From contig CM060988.1 in NCBI GenBank assembly GCA_030765065.1, positions 174,509,065 to 174,573,064 of the forward strand: a stretch of DNA of 64,000 bases, read 5' to 3'. Source of the DNA: Deroplatys truncata (taxonomy: Eukaryota; Arthropoda; Insecta; Mantodea; Mantidae). This document shows positions 11,201 to 23,170 of this stretch, piece after piece; position 1 is the stretch's first letter; every line of letters starts with the position of its first letter. The position numbers and the translations under genes were made by a program. The notes beneath the pieces are model-generated. The model ran no database searches. It was not told the origin of the DNA and worked only from the letters and a program-made list of their open reading frames with translations.

Positions 11201-14200
11201 CAACTAACCACCTTCATACCCACCCACTTATCTAAACACCTAGATACTCACCCACTCAACTAACCACCTTCATACACACCCACTTATCTAAACACTTACA
11301 TACTCACCCACTCATCTAAGCACCCTCCTACCCACTCACTCAACTAACCACCTTCATAACCACCCACTTATCTAAGCATCTACATACCCACTCACTCAAC
11401 TAACCATCTTCATAACCACCCACTTATCTAAGCACCTACATACCCACCCACTCAACTAACCACCTTCATACCCACCCACTTATCTAAACACCTAGATACT
11501 CACCCACTCAACTAACCACCTTCATACTCACCCACTTATTTAAACACTTACATACTCACCCACCCACTTATCTAAACACTTACATACTCACCCACCCACT
11601 AATCTAAACACTTACATACTCACCCACTCATCTAAGCACCCTCCTACCCACTCACTCAACTAACCACCTTCATACCCACCCACTTATCTAAACACCTACA
11701 TACTCAACCACCCACTTATCTAAGCACCTACATACCCACCCACTCAACTAACCACCTTCATACCCACCCACTTATCTAAGCACCTACATACCCACTCACT
11801 CAACTAACCACCTTCATAACCACCCACTTATCTAAGCACCTACATACCCACCCACTCAAATAACCACCTTCATACCCACCCACTTATCTAAACACCTAGA
11901 TACTCACCCACTCAACTAACCACCTTCATACCCACCCACTTATCTAAGCACCTACATACCCACCCACTCAACTAACCACCTTCATACCCACCCACTCAAC
12001 TAACCACCTTCATACCCACCCACTCAACTAACCACCTTCATACCCACCCACGCAACTAACCACCTTCATACCCACCCACTTATCTAAGCACCTACATACC
12101 CACCCACTCAACTAACCACCTTCATACCCACCCACTTATCTAAGCACCTACATACCCACCCACTTATCTAAACACTTACATACTCACCCACTCAACTAAT
12201 CACCTACATACTCACCCACTCATCTAAGCAGCTTCCTACCCACTCACTCAACTAATCACCTACATACTGACCCACATATCTAAGCATCTTCCTACCCACT
12301 CACTCATCTAAATACCTACATACTCACCCACTCATCTAAGCACCTTCCTATCCACTCACTCAACTATCACCTACATACTCACCCACTCATCCAAGCACCT
12401 TCCTACCCACTCACTCAACTATCACCTACATACCTACCCACTCATCGAAGCACCTTCCTACCCACTCACTCAACTATCACCTACATACACACCCACTCAT
12501 CTAAGCATCTTCCTACCCACTCACTCAACTAATCACCTACATACTGACCCACTTATCTAAGCATCTTCCTACCCACTCACTCAACTATCACCTACATACA
12601 CACCCACTCATCCAAGCATCTTCCTACCCACTCACTCAACTATCACCTACATACTCACCCACTCATCCAAGCATCTTCCTACCCACTCACTCAACTATCA
12701 CCTACATACACACCCACTCATCCAAGCACCTTCCTACCCACTCAATCAACTAATCACCTACATACTGACCCACTTATCTAAGCATCTTCCTACCCACTCA
12801 CTCAACTAATCACCTACATACTCACCCACTTATCCAAGCATCTTCCTACCCACTCACTCAAATAATCACCTACATACACACCCACTTATCTAAGCATCTT
12901 CCTACCCACTCACTCAACTAATCACCTACATACACACCCACTCATCTAAGCATCTTCCTACCCACTCACTCAACTAATCACCTAAATACTGACCCACTTA
13001 TCTAAGCATCTTCCTACCCACTCACTCATCTAAATACCTACATACTCACCCACTCATCTAAGCACTTTCCTACCCACTCACTCAACTATCACCTACATAC
13101 ACACCCACTCATCCAAGCACCTTCCTACCCACTCACTCAACTAATCACCTACATACTCACCCACTCATCTAAGCACCTTCCTACCGACTCACTCCACTAT
13201 CACCTACATACTCACCCACTCATCTAAACACCTTCCTACCCACTCACTCAACTATCACCTACATACTCACCCACTCATCTAAGCACCTTCCTACCCACTC
13301 ACTCAACTATCACCTACATACTCACCCACTCATCTAAACACCTTCCTACCGACTCACTCAACTATCACCTACATACTCACCCACTCATCTAATCACCTAC
13401 ATACTCACCCACTCATCTAAACACCTTCCTACCCACTCACTCAACTATCACCTACATACTCACCCACTCATCTAAACACCTTCCTACCGACTCACTCAAC
13501 TATCACCTACATACTCACCCACTCATCTAATCACCTACATACTCACCCACTCATCTAAACACCTTCCTACCGACTCACTCAACTATCACCTACATACTCA
13601 CCCACTCATCTAATCACCTACAAACTCACCCACTCATCTAAACACCTTCCTACCGACTCACTCAACTATCACCTACATACTCACCCACTCATCTAATCAC
13701 CTACATACTCACCCACTCATCTAAACACCTTCCTACCGACTCACTCAACTATCACCTACATACTCACCCACTCATCTAAGCACCTTCCTACCGACTCACT
13801 CAACTATCACCTACATACTCACCCACTCATCTAAGCACCTTCATACCCACCCACTTATCTAAGCACCTTCATACCCACCCACTTATCTAACCACCTTCAT
13901 ACCCACCCACTTATCTAAGCACCTACATACCCACCCACTTATCTAAGCACCTACATACCTACCCACTCATCTAAGCACCTTCCTACCCACTCACTCAACT
14001 AATCACCTACATACTCACCCACTTATCTAAGCATCTCGCTACCCACTCATTCATCTAAATACCTACATACTCACCCACTCATCTAAGCACCTTCCTACCC
14101 ACTCACTCAACTATCACCTACATACTCACCCACTCATCCAAGCACCTTCCTACCCACTCACTCAACTATCACCTACATACACACCCACTTATCTAAGCAT

Positions 14201-16918
14201 CTTCCTACCCACTCACTCAACTATCACCTACATACTCACCGACTCATCCAAGCACCTTCCTACCCACTCACTCAACTATCACCTACATACTCACCCACTC
14301 ATCCAAGCATCTTCCTATCCACTCACTCAACTATCACCTACATACTCACCCACTCATCCAAGCACCTTCCTACCCACTCACTCAACTAATCACCTACATA
14401 CTCACCCACTTATCCAAGCATCTTCCTACCCACTCACTCAACTAATCACCTACATACTCACCCACTTATCTAAGCATCTTCCTACCCACTCACTCAACTA
14501 TCACCTACATACACACCCACTTATCCAAGCATCTTCCTACCCACTCACTCAACTAATCACCTACATACACACCCACTTATCTAAGCATCTTCCTACCCAC
14601 TCACTCAACTATTACCTACATACACACCCACTTATCTAAGCATCTTCCTACCCACTCACTCAACTATCACCTACATACACACCCACTTATCCAAGCATCT
14701 TCCTACCCACTCACTCAACTAATCACCTACATACACACCCACTCATCCAAGCATCTTCCTACCCACTCACTCAACTATCACCTACATACACACCCACTTA
14801 TCCAAGCATCTTCCTACCCACTCACTCAACTATCACCTACATACACACCCACTTATCCAAGCATCTTCCTACCCACTCACTCAACTAATCACCTACATAC
14901 ACACCCATTTATCTAAGCATCTTCCTACCCACTCACTCAACTATCACCTACATACACACCCACTTATCTAAGCATCTTCCTACCTACTCACTCAACTATC
15001 ACCTACATACACACCCACTTATCCAAGCATCTTCCTACCCACTCACTCAACTATCACCTACATACACACCCACTTATCTAAGCATCTTCCTACCCACTCA
15101 CTCAACTATCACCTACATACTCACCCACTCATCTAAACACCTTCCTACCCACTCACTCAACTATCACCTACATACTCACCCACTCATCTAAGCACCTTCC
15201 TACCCACTCACTCAACTATCACCTACATACACACCCACTTATCTAAGCATCTTCCTACCCACTCACTTAACTATCACCTACATACACACCCATTTATCCA
15301 AGCATCTTCCTACCCACTCACTCAACTATCACCTACATACTCACCCACTCATCTAAACACCTTCCTACCCACTCACTCAACTATCACCTACATACACACC
15401 CACTCATCCAAGCACCTTCCTACCCACTCACTCAACTAATCACCTACATACACACCCACTCATCTAAGCATCTTCCTACCCACTCACTCAACTATCACCT
15501 ACATACACACCCACTTATCTAAGCATCTTCCTACCCACTCACTCAACTAATCACCTACATACTGACCCACTTATCTAAGCATCTTCCTACCCACTCACTC
15601 ATCTAAATACCTACATACTCAGCCACTCATCTAAGCACCTTCCTACCCACTCACTCAACTATCACCTACATACACACCCACTCATCTAAGCACCTACATA
15701 CTCGCCCACTCATCTAATCACCTACATACTCACCCACTCATCTAAGCACCTTCCTACCGACTCACTCAACTATCACCTACATACTCACCCACTCATCTAA
15801 GCACCTACATACTCACCCACTCATCTAATCACCTACATACTCACCCACTCATCTAAGCACCTTCCTACCCACTCACTCAACTATCACCTACATACTCACC
15901 CACTCATCTAAGCACCTTCCTACCCACTCACTCAACTATCACCTACATACTCACCCACTCATCTAAGCACCTTCCTAACCACTCACTCATCTAATCACCT
16001 ACATACTCACCCACTCATCTAAGCACCTTCCTACCCACTCACTCAACTATCACCTACATACTCACCCACTCATCTAAGCACCTTCCTACCCACTCACTCA
16101 TCTAATCACCTACATACTCACCCACTCATCTAAGCACCTTCCTACCCACTCACTCAACTATCACCTACATACTCACCCACTCATCTAAGCACCTTCCTAC
16201 CCACTCACTCAACTATCACCTACATACTCACCCACTCATCTAAGCACCTTCCTACCCACTCACTCATCTAATCACCTACATACTCACCCACTCATCTAAG
16301 CATCTTCCTACCCACTCACTCAACTAATCACCTACATACTCACCCACTCATCTAAACACCTTCCTACCCACTCACTCAACTATCACCTACATACTCACCC
16401 ACTCATCTAAACACCTTCCTACCCACTCACTCAACTATCACCTACATACTCACCCACTCATCTAAGCACCTTCCTACCCACTCACTCAACTAATCACCTA
16501 CATACTCACCCACTCATCTAAGCACCTTCCTACCCACTCACTCAACTATCACCTACATACTCACCCACTCATCTAAGCACCTTCCTACCCACTCACTCAA
16601 CTATCACCTACATACTCACCCACTTATCTAACCATCTTCCTACCCACACACTCAACTATCCACCTTCACACCCACTCAACTAACCACCTTCCTACCCACC
16701 CACTTATCTAAGCACCTTCCCACCCACCCACTCAACTAACCACTTACATACCCATCCACTTATCTAGGCACCTTCCTATCCACCCACACAACTAAACACC
16801 TTCACACCCACCCACTCATCCAAGCACCTTCCTACCCACCCACTCAAATAACCACCTTCATACCCACTCAAATAACCACCTTCCTACCCACCCACTTATC
16901 TAAGCACCTTCCCAATAA
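8290..16918. repeat. 8.6-kb C/A-rich satellite array
   Basis: A tandem array in which the + strand is almost free of G. The basic block is about 28 nt (TAAGCACCTTCCTACCCACT plus CACTCAAC), and most of the array is built from two alternating blocks giving a 55/56-bp unit. Zones differ: 24-bp units around 8560-8890, mixed units to about 9700, 56-bp units with CATCCAAGCACC to about 10900, units with TTCATACCCACCC to about 12180, then 55/56-bp CTATCACC/CTAATCACC units to about 16620 with degenerate edges. Every frame is soon closed by stops except short runs, so it is not coding. The right edge truncates an alpha copy. Confidence 0.95.
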
Positions 16919-16921
16919 AAT

Positions 16922-17684
16922 TGCTTCATGTTAATCGAGATATCGAGATGTAAATTTTATTGCTAATTTTCTTGTAGATGCAAGGGAATTATGGTAGCTT
17001 TTAAGCGTTAGTCAAATATTTTAAGAGCTGGTAACTATGTGGAGTATTCTATTCTCTTTGCATTACCAGGACAAAAAAAATGAAAAACGAATTTGAGAAA
17101 ATGTATAAGTATTGGAAAATTTAAGGGAATATCATGCAGAATCTCGAAAATGGTTCACCCAACAAAAAAATGCATATGACATAAATTGTGTATTTTAACG
17201 CGATCTACATTTTTTGTGTAGTAAACGTTTGTCTATCTCTTATGCTTTATCAGTTATGCAAAAGTCGTTCACAATGAAGAATACTTTTGGAGACATTCCC
17301 AGAAAATTTAAGATATACATTTTATTTGTAATGAAAGTATCTTAAACATATTATGTTTTAATCAAAATCGTTGGAACCATTTTTGAGAAAATTAAAATTT
17401 TCAAAAAATGTTCCATGTAAGGAGTAATTTGGGGTTGGGGGATTTCTTGAAAACTTTTGTGTCGCATCTCTGGAAGATACTGACCCTAAATACCAAGTTT
17501 GGTGTTTATCCGACTGTTCGTTTCTGAGTTATGCTGTTCACAGACACACACACGGACATGTTTCCAAAAATGCCTTTTTTGGATTCAGGGGGTCCCAAAA
17601 CATGTATTTCCGGTGAAATCTCGGTATCGAATTTTTGGGTGGAATACAATACTTCCCCTACTTACTATACGTAGTAGAGAAAGT
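16922..17684 (-). mobile_element. Alpha repeat, tail truncated at the satellite edge
   Basis: The copy begins at TTGCTTCATGTTAATCGAGA, so about 70 nt of the tail end are replaced by the satellite array. It then runs intact to the head (GTAGTAGAGAAAGT). It was probably inserted in the A-run of the beta copy that follows, whose other half is missing. Confidence 0.8.
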
Positions 17685-18441
17685 AAAAAAGCTGTTTAGA
17701 AAAAGTCCATGTGTGTGTCCATGTATCTTTGAACAGCATAACTCAAAAACTAAACATTGGATAAATAGCAAACTTGGTATTTACGCTCAGTAGCTTCCGA
17801 TGATCCGACATGAAGATTTTCAAGAAACTCCCCCCATCCCAAACTGTTGTTTATATGGAAGATTTTCGAAATTTTTGATATTGTAAAAAGTGGCCCTAAC
17901 GATTTTGATAAAAATACTATATAGGTATTAATGATATTTACATGCCAAATAAAATGTATACCTTGAATTTTTTGTGAATGAGTATGAAGTCCTCTTTATT
18001 AGGACGGAATTTTATACAATCTTGTATAACTGGTAAATGTTAAGCGATAGACGAAAATGTACTTCATAAAAACTGTAGATCTCCTTGAAGCACATTTATT
18101 TCAAATAACTTTTTTGTAGCATCAGCCATTTACGAGATATACGTTATTAATTGGTCAGTTTGTTCAATACTTTGTCATTCTTTAAACCCCATTGATTTTC
18201 AGTTATTTTTCGCGATGTCATGGAAACAGTATGGAATTTTAAGACCAGTATATAGCGTCCAGTTATTAAACATTTGACTATCGCTGTTCTCTTTGTATCT
18301 ATGACAAAATGTGTAATGTGGCTAAGGTTTATTTGGATTAAAATGAAGTAGGTAGAAAAATAAACTCTCGTAGCAATAATTTGTATACGTGCTAATAAGC
18401 GATATAGGGTAGAGAAGATCATGTGAATGTATGACATCAGA
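17685..18441 (+). mobile_element. Beta repeat, head truncated
   Basis: It starts at the A-run and TTTAGAAAAAGTCCATG segment and carries the beta hallmarks TGTCATGGAAACAGTATGG and CAGTATATAGCGTCCAG. It ends TGTGAATGTATGACATCAGA. Confidence 0.7.
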
Positions 18442-18690
18442 TGTTTATGCCTACAACGGAATAGTCAGTGTGTAATGAAAGTTTATCTCGATGAACAGAG
18501 AATACAAAAAAAAGTTTTTGTAGATATAGTTTGTGGAAGAATACAGAAGGCTATGTGAATGTAATCTCATCAGTTTTTTTGAGACGGTTTATTAGAACTG
18601 AAAACCCGATTTTACGTCAAATTTCGATACGAGGTGGTGGTTGAAATACCATACTTTCTCCATTATAGGTATTAGAGTTGCAGGAATAAA
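18442..18690. mobile_element. Two short beta end fragments
   Basis: 18455-18573 resembles a tail end in + orientation (AGTTTATCTCGATGAACAGA through ATCTCATCAG). 18574-18690 resembles a head end in - orientation (CAAATTTCGATACGAGGTGG, then CTCCATTATAGG). Confidence 0.5.
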
Positions 18691-18714
18691 TATTGGTGTC
18701 ATCTTTGTTATAAA

Positions 18715-19140
18715 GCGCACTAACACATCAGGAATCGAGCGAGATATCTTCTCGCATTTGGGAGGTTCTCGGGTTCGATTACCTTCGGACAGGCCACTCT
18801 GACTGTAGGATTTTCCGTGGTTTTCCCGGGTCGGTAGGCGAATTTTGGGGTCATTCCCGTTACACCCAATTTCCTGCCCCCATTACTTCGTGTCATCTTT
18901 TTCCCATCTGTTCATATAGTCGCCTTCTTGGGCCTTCTGTTTGAGGAATTTGCTAATTTATGGCCTTAGTTACGTAATCGCCTTCCCATACTGTTTTGTT
19001 GCTATTGAATTTTGGAAGGAATGCGGAACTTGGATCTACCTGCGGCTCTTTGAGTGATGGCTTTAGTTGCGTAGTCGCTTTCCTGTAGAATCTATGTTTA
19101 TTCCTATTTCATTTGTTCTGTAGGTGGAACTTTTGGGGTG
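18715..19140 (+). mobile_element. tRNA-derived SINE with shared core
   Basis: A tRNA-like head (ATCGAGCGAGATATCTTC, B box GGGTTCGATTACC) is followed by the core TTTTCCCGGGTCGGTAGGCG and then a pyrimidine-rich body. The body contains three imperfect copies of a motif like TTAGTTACGTAATCGCCTTC (near 18915, 18965 and 19070). The core matches those of the retroposons at 37070, 50400, 55740 and 62960. Confidence 0.6.
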
Positions 19141-19354
19141 GTATTAAATTACTAAACCTGTATTTATTTACCATCTGAGGGGAAATACGAACAATTTTCA
19201 GTCAAATTGGCCGTTACAACCGATTTGAACCCAACATCTCCAGAATACATATATATTTCTTGTGGAGTTCAAATGTTGGGGTTGGGTTAATCATGGTGAA
19301 TTATTTAGTGTATGTACATGCTATTGTGAAATGTACACAGAAAACCAAATTTGG

Positions 19355-19379
19355 TTTATTTACAAAGAATGGTTTTATT
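19355..19379 (-). terminator. Polyadenylation signals of the cuticle-protein gene
   Basis: On the minus strand AATAAA occurs twice, at 19374-19379 and 19355-19360. These are about 80-105 nt downstream of the TAA stop at 19460-19462, the distance expected for a short 3' UTR. Confidence 0.55.
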
Positions 19380-19459
19380 TGTGCAAAATATGATACAAAA
19401 GTTGTACAAAATATCACATCAGGTAACAAAGAAGAGAAAGAGGGAGAAATTAAATAGTC

Positions 19460-20338
19460 TTAACCATGGTAACCGCCGTAGCTGCTGCCGAAACTCTCGT
19501 GACCACCTCCAAGGGAGTATCCTCCTGAGGAATATCCTTCGTGGCCTCCATATCCACCTCCGTATCCGCCTCCATAACCGCCTCCGTAACCACCTCCGTA
19601 TCCGCCTCCATATCCGCCGAGGTCACCGCCTCCATAACCACCACCGTGGCTGCTCACAATAATGGGCACTGGCTTCTTGACAATGACGGGATGAGGTACA
19701 GGAACTGCCACAGGCTTGGGCACTGGGACGGCGATGGGTTTGGGCACATGAACTGGAACGGGATGGGGTACGGGGACCTTGACGGGTACCTTAACTGGGT
19801 AAGGAACAGGCCTCTCGACGGGGTATGGCACCTTCTTCTCTACGTACACGGGGTAGGGCTTGGGTACGTGGACTGGGTAGGGTTTCTCTACGGGTACGGC
19901 GACGGGTACCTTGACGGGGTATGGTACTTTCCTCTCGACGTGGACGGGGTACGGCTGTGGTACAGGAACTGCGACCTCCTTAGTGATGGTGATGGCCTTG
20001 ACGTGACCGTGTTGAATAGAGGCGCCTCCATAACCAATTCCGCCACCGTAGCCGCCGCCATAGCCGCCTCCGTAGCCACCTCCATAACCACCTCCGTAGC
20101 CACCTCCATAACCACCTCCATGTCCGTATCCACTAGAGATACCACCATGACCCAGCTCGAATCCTCCGCTACTAAGGCCTATGGAATGTTCCAGGCCGCC
20201 GCCATAGCCACCTCCATATCCACCGCCGTATCCTAGACCCAGAAGTCCTCGTTTGTCCTGCTTCTTTTCTGTCTCCTCAGCCTTCTTCTGTTCCTCACAC
20301 ACGGCGAGGACGAACAAACACGCCGTTACCAGGTATTT
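19460..20338 (-). CDS. Glycine-rich, PYPV-repeat cuticle-type protein, main exon
   Basis: Second and last coding exon of a secreted structural protein. It opens behind a good acceptor (TTGTTTTTCTTGCAG, AG at 20339-20340) in phase 0 and ends at TAA 19460-19462. Joined to 27031-27042 it gives 296 residues. These comprise a signal peptide (KYLVTACLFVLAVC ending near residue 18), a charged EEQKKAEETEKKQDKR stretch with a dibasic KR at 33-34, a GGGY block (about 41-104), and a Pro/Val core (about 127-232) of PYPV, VPVP and HVPKP units. A second GGGY block (about 236-269) and a Ser/Gly/His tail follow. Composition and order match insect cuticle or extracellular-matrix glycine-rich proteins, probably a matrix component. 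An unspliced reading could extend to ATG 20366-20368, but that would place MKLTQLFFLQ, translated intron, in front of a normal signal peptide. Opposite-strand frames are shadows of the repeats. Confidence 0.88.
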   Translation of the reverse strand, partial: KYLVTACLFVLAVCEEQKKAEETEKKQDKRGLLGLGYGGGYGGGYGGGLEHSIGLSSGGFELGHGGISSGYGHGGGYGGGYGGGYGGGYGGGYGGGYGGGIGYGGASIQHGHVKAITITKEVAVPVPQPYPVHVERKVPYPVKVPVAVPVEKPYPVHVPKPYPVYVEKKVPYPVERPVPYPVKVPVKVPVPHPVPVHVPKPIAVPVPKPVAVPVPHPVIVKKPVPIIVSSHGGGYGGGDLGGYGGGYGGGYGGGYGGGYGGGYGGHEGYSSGGYSLGGGHESFGSSYGGYHG

Positions 20339-20399
20339 CTGCAAGAAAAACAATTGTGTCAGCTTCAACTCTGATCTCTAAGCAATGAAGTCATAGTGG

Positions 20400-20950
20400 G
20401 GACATGAAACTTAATAGGAATTTCTGTCAGACACCCATGCCCGTTTTATTAACAAGAGGATTATCTGATTTCTGTACTAAACGCAATCGAAATATGTACT
20501 CATGATTTCCTTTTAAGATCACTTTTCTTATTTAACATCGCTTTAACTGCTACGACCTTTGATATACATGAGATGTTGTATAACAAACAGATGCCCTTAG
20601 TTGCACATTCGCCCTTCTGTACCTTAATCAAGTTTTCTTTCTATTTATTGTTTTTCGTTGCTTTAACTACGTAATCATATCGTCTTCTAGGTCTCATGCC
20701 TGTACCATACCCTCATGCTTCGTCACGTGTGTACAGAGTCATGTGTATAGCAACTAGACCTCTGCCGGGAGGTTAGGTGCTGTCCAGCCTATCTACTTTT
20801 ATTATCTGTAATAGATAGTAAGACATCCGTTTTTTTATCTATTTTTCATGTTTTACTATTGTTTTAGACTTAAAGTGAAACTTAGGATCATGGTATTAAG
20901 TATCCAATACGGTGTTGACTTTAGCAACAGAGGGAAACCACGAAAAATAA
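20400..20950. other. Low-copy intron sequence with a SINE-like tail
   Basis: From about 20595 to 20815 motifs such as CCTTAGTTGCACATTCGCCC and CTGCCGGGAGGTTAGGTGCT resemble the body of the SINE at 18715. No head is visible. The rest is AT-rich with no further structure seen. Confidence 0.35.
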
Positions 20951-20951
20951 A

Positions 20952-21767
20952 TCTGTAATGTTGCACTCATATGACTTTGTCTACTCTTATACAATCTATT
21001 TTTACAAACGTTTATTCTACATCTACTTCATGTTAATCGGGATAAACAGAAACTATTTTATTGTTAATTTGCTTATGAGTACAAGGGGAATTGGTAGGCT
21101 TTAAGCGATAGTAAAATCTTTTAAGAGCTGGTTGCTATGTGGCGCATTCCATTCTCTTTGTATGTCCAGGACATAAAAAAATGAATAACGAATTCCCATT
21201 TGAGAAAAAGTATAAGTATTGGTAAATTCAAACAATTAACAAGGAATATCTCGGACATGGTTCACCAGAAAAAAATGAATGTGACATAAATTATGTGTTT
21301 TAACGGGATCTACATTTTTGGCGTAGTAAAATTGTGTCTATCTCTTACAGTTTACCAGTTATGCAAAAGTCATTCAGAATGTACAGCACTTTTAGAGACA
21401 TTCCCAGAAAATTCAAGATATACATTTTATTTGCCATGAAAATATCTTGAACATATGATATTTTAATCAAAATCTCTAAAGCCAGTTCTGAGAAAATAAA
21501 AATTTTCGAAAAATACTCCATATAAAGGGTAGTCTGGCATGGGGGAATTTTCTTGAAAATCTTCGTGTCGCATCCTTAGAAGACAACAAGTTATCCGACT
21601 TGTAGTTTTTGAGATATACTGTTCACAGACAGACACAGGCATGTTTCCCAAAATGTTTTATTTGGATTCAGGGGGTCTCAAAATATGTAATACCGGTGAA
21701 ATATCGGTATCTAATTTTTGTGTGGAATGCAATGCTTCCCTTACGTACTATACGTAGTAGAAATAGT
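20952..21767 (-). mobile_element. Alpha repeat, full length
   Basis: The left end is TCTGTAATGTTGCACTCATA (tail). The right end is TATACGTAGTAGAAATAGT (head, with two changes in the inverted repeat). The microsatellite slot is short (CACAGACAGACACAGG). It lies in the proposed intron. Confidence 0.8.
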
Positions 21768-21782
21768 AAAAGCCAGTCAGAT

Positions 21783-21860
21783 TGGTCGGCCCTCGAGATT
21801 TGAACTCGGGACCTTTCGAATGCAGGCCACAAATGTTACTGCTTGAGCCAGCCTCTTGGT
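21783..21860 (-). mobile_element. SINE head fragment (family E type)
   Basis: Minus-strand sequence with A-box-like GGCTCAAGCAGTAACATTTG and B box GAGTTCAAATCTCG. It resembles the head of the SINE at 62205-62720 (TGTGGCCTGCATTCG against TGTGGCCCGCATTCC). Only the head is present. Confidence 0.5.
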
Positions 21861-21867
21861 GAGGAAA

Positions 21868-21940
21868 TACCGTGATACATGTTTTGGGATTCTCTGAATA
21901 AAAGCAAAAATAGTTTTATAAAAGTGTCCACATGTCTCTG

Positions 21941-21990
<50 letters not shown>

Positions 21991-22166
21991 TGCCTGTTTG
22001 ATGAAATGCTAAATGTTTTATTTAGTTAATCTTCTAGGATATGACATGACTAGCCTTCTCATGGAAAACTTTTGCTTATTTTTGATCCCTTGAAAATGGC
22101 CTAACAAGGTTGATTCACATATCACATATATAATATATTTGCATGAAAAATAAAAGATATGGCATT
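21868..22166 (+). mobile_element. Old alpha/beta fragment with a long (TG)n
   Basis: Diverged family landmarks appear in order (ATACATGTTTTGGGATTC, TTTATAAAAGTGTCCACATG, CATATCACATATATAATATA). The microsatellite slot is expanded to about 40 nt of TG at 21947-21987, the longest in a diverged copy here. Confidence 0.6.
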
Positions 22167-22170
22167 ATTT

Positions 22171-22280
22171 ACCTTCTCTACTACGTATTGTAAGTAGGGG
22201 AAGTATTGTTTTCCACCCAAAAATTCGATACCGAGATTTCACCGGAAATACATGTTTTGAGATCCCCTGAATAAAAAAAA
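22171..22280 (+). mobile_element. Alpha repeat, head part of a copy split by another alpha
   Basis: The head ACCTTCTCTACTACGTATTG runs to CCCTGAAT plus eight A, where a second alpha element is inserted. The copy resumes at 23171 with AAAAAAGCATTTTTGG, exactly the next segment of the consensus. Confidence 0.85.
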
Positions 22281-23170
22281 TCTGATGTGTTACACTCACA
22301 TGACTTTCTCTACTCTTGTACAATCTAATTTTACAAACGCCTATTCTCCATATGCTTCATGTTAATCGAGATATCGAGATGTCAATCTTATTGGTAATTT
22401 TCTTGTAGATGCAAGGGGAATATGGTAGCTTTTAAGCGATAGTCAAATATTTTAACGCTGGTTGCTATGTGGCGAATTCCATTCTCTTTGCATGTTCAGG
22501 ACATAAAAAAAATGAATAACGAATTTGAGAAAAAGTATAAGTATTGGAAAATTTAAGGAAATAACAAGCAATATCTCGAAAACGGTTCACTCAACAAAAG
22601 AAACGTATATGACATAAGTTGTGTATTTTAACGCGATCTACATTTTTTGTGTAGTAAAATTTTGTCTATCTCTTATGGTTTACCAGTTATGCAAAAGTCG
22701 TTCACAATGAAGAATATTTTTGGAGACATTCCCAGAAAATTCGAGATATACATTTTATTTGTCATGACAATATCTTAAACATATGATATTTTAATCAAAA
22801 TCGTTAGAGCCGTTTTTGAGAAAATTAAAATTTTCGAAAAATGTTCCATGTAAAGGGTAGTCTGGGGTGGGGGGATTTTCTTGAAAACCTTCGTGTCGCA
22901 TCTCTGGAAGATACTGAACCTAAATACCAACTTTGGTGTTTATCCGACTGTTCGTTTTTGAGTTATGCTGTTCACAGACACACAGACAGACAGACACACA
23001 GACACACAGACACACAGACACACAGACAGACACACACACGGACATGTTTCCAAAAATGCTTTTTTTGGATTCAGTGATTCTCAAAACATGTATTTCCGGT
23101 GAAAACTGGGTATCGAATTTTTGGGTGGAATGCAATACTTCCCCTACTTACTATACGTAGTAGAGAAAGT
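22281..23170 (-). mobile_element. Alpha repeat, full length, nested (young subfamily)
   Basis: An 890-bp element from TCTGATGTGTTACACTCACA to TAGTAGAGAAAGT lies inside the A-run of a second alpha copy. It is nearly identical by eye to the copies at 41111-41998 and 51208-51994, sharing for example CGAGATATCGAGATGTCAAT. The microsatellite slot (22977-23038) is a CACAGACA array. Confidence 0.9.

Noticed and set aside
8290..16918. CRISPR array or telomeric repeat
   Set aside because: Units are directly adjacent without unique spacers, the genome is animal, and the unit is not the insect TTAGG telomere motif.
19541..20236. 231-residue plus-strand frame opposite the cuticle-protein exon
   Set aside because: It is the antisense reading of GGGY and PYPV repeats. 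The sense frame has a stop, poly(A) signals, a splice acceptor and a signal peptide; this one has none.
20339..20368. Unspliced start MKLTQLFFLQ for the cuticle-type protein
   Set aside because: These residues are the translated polypyrimidine tract and acceptor. The spliced MRSA start gives a cleaner signal peptide and a real promoter.
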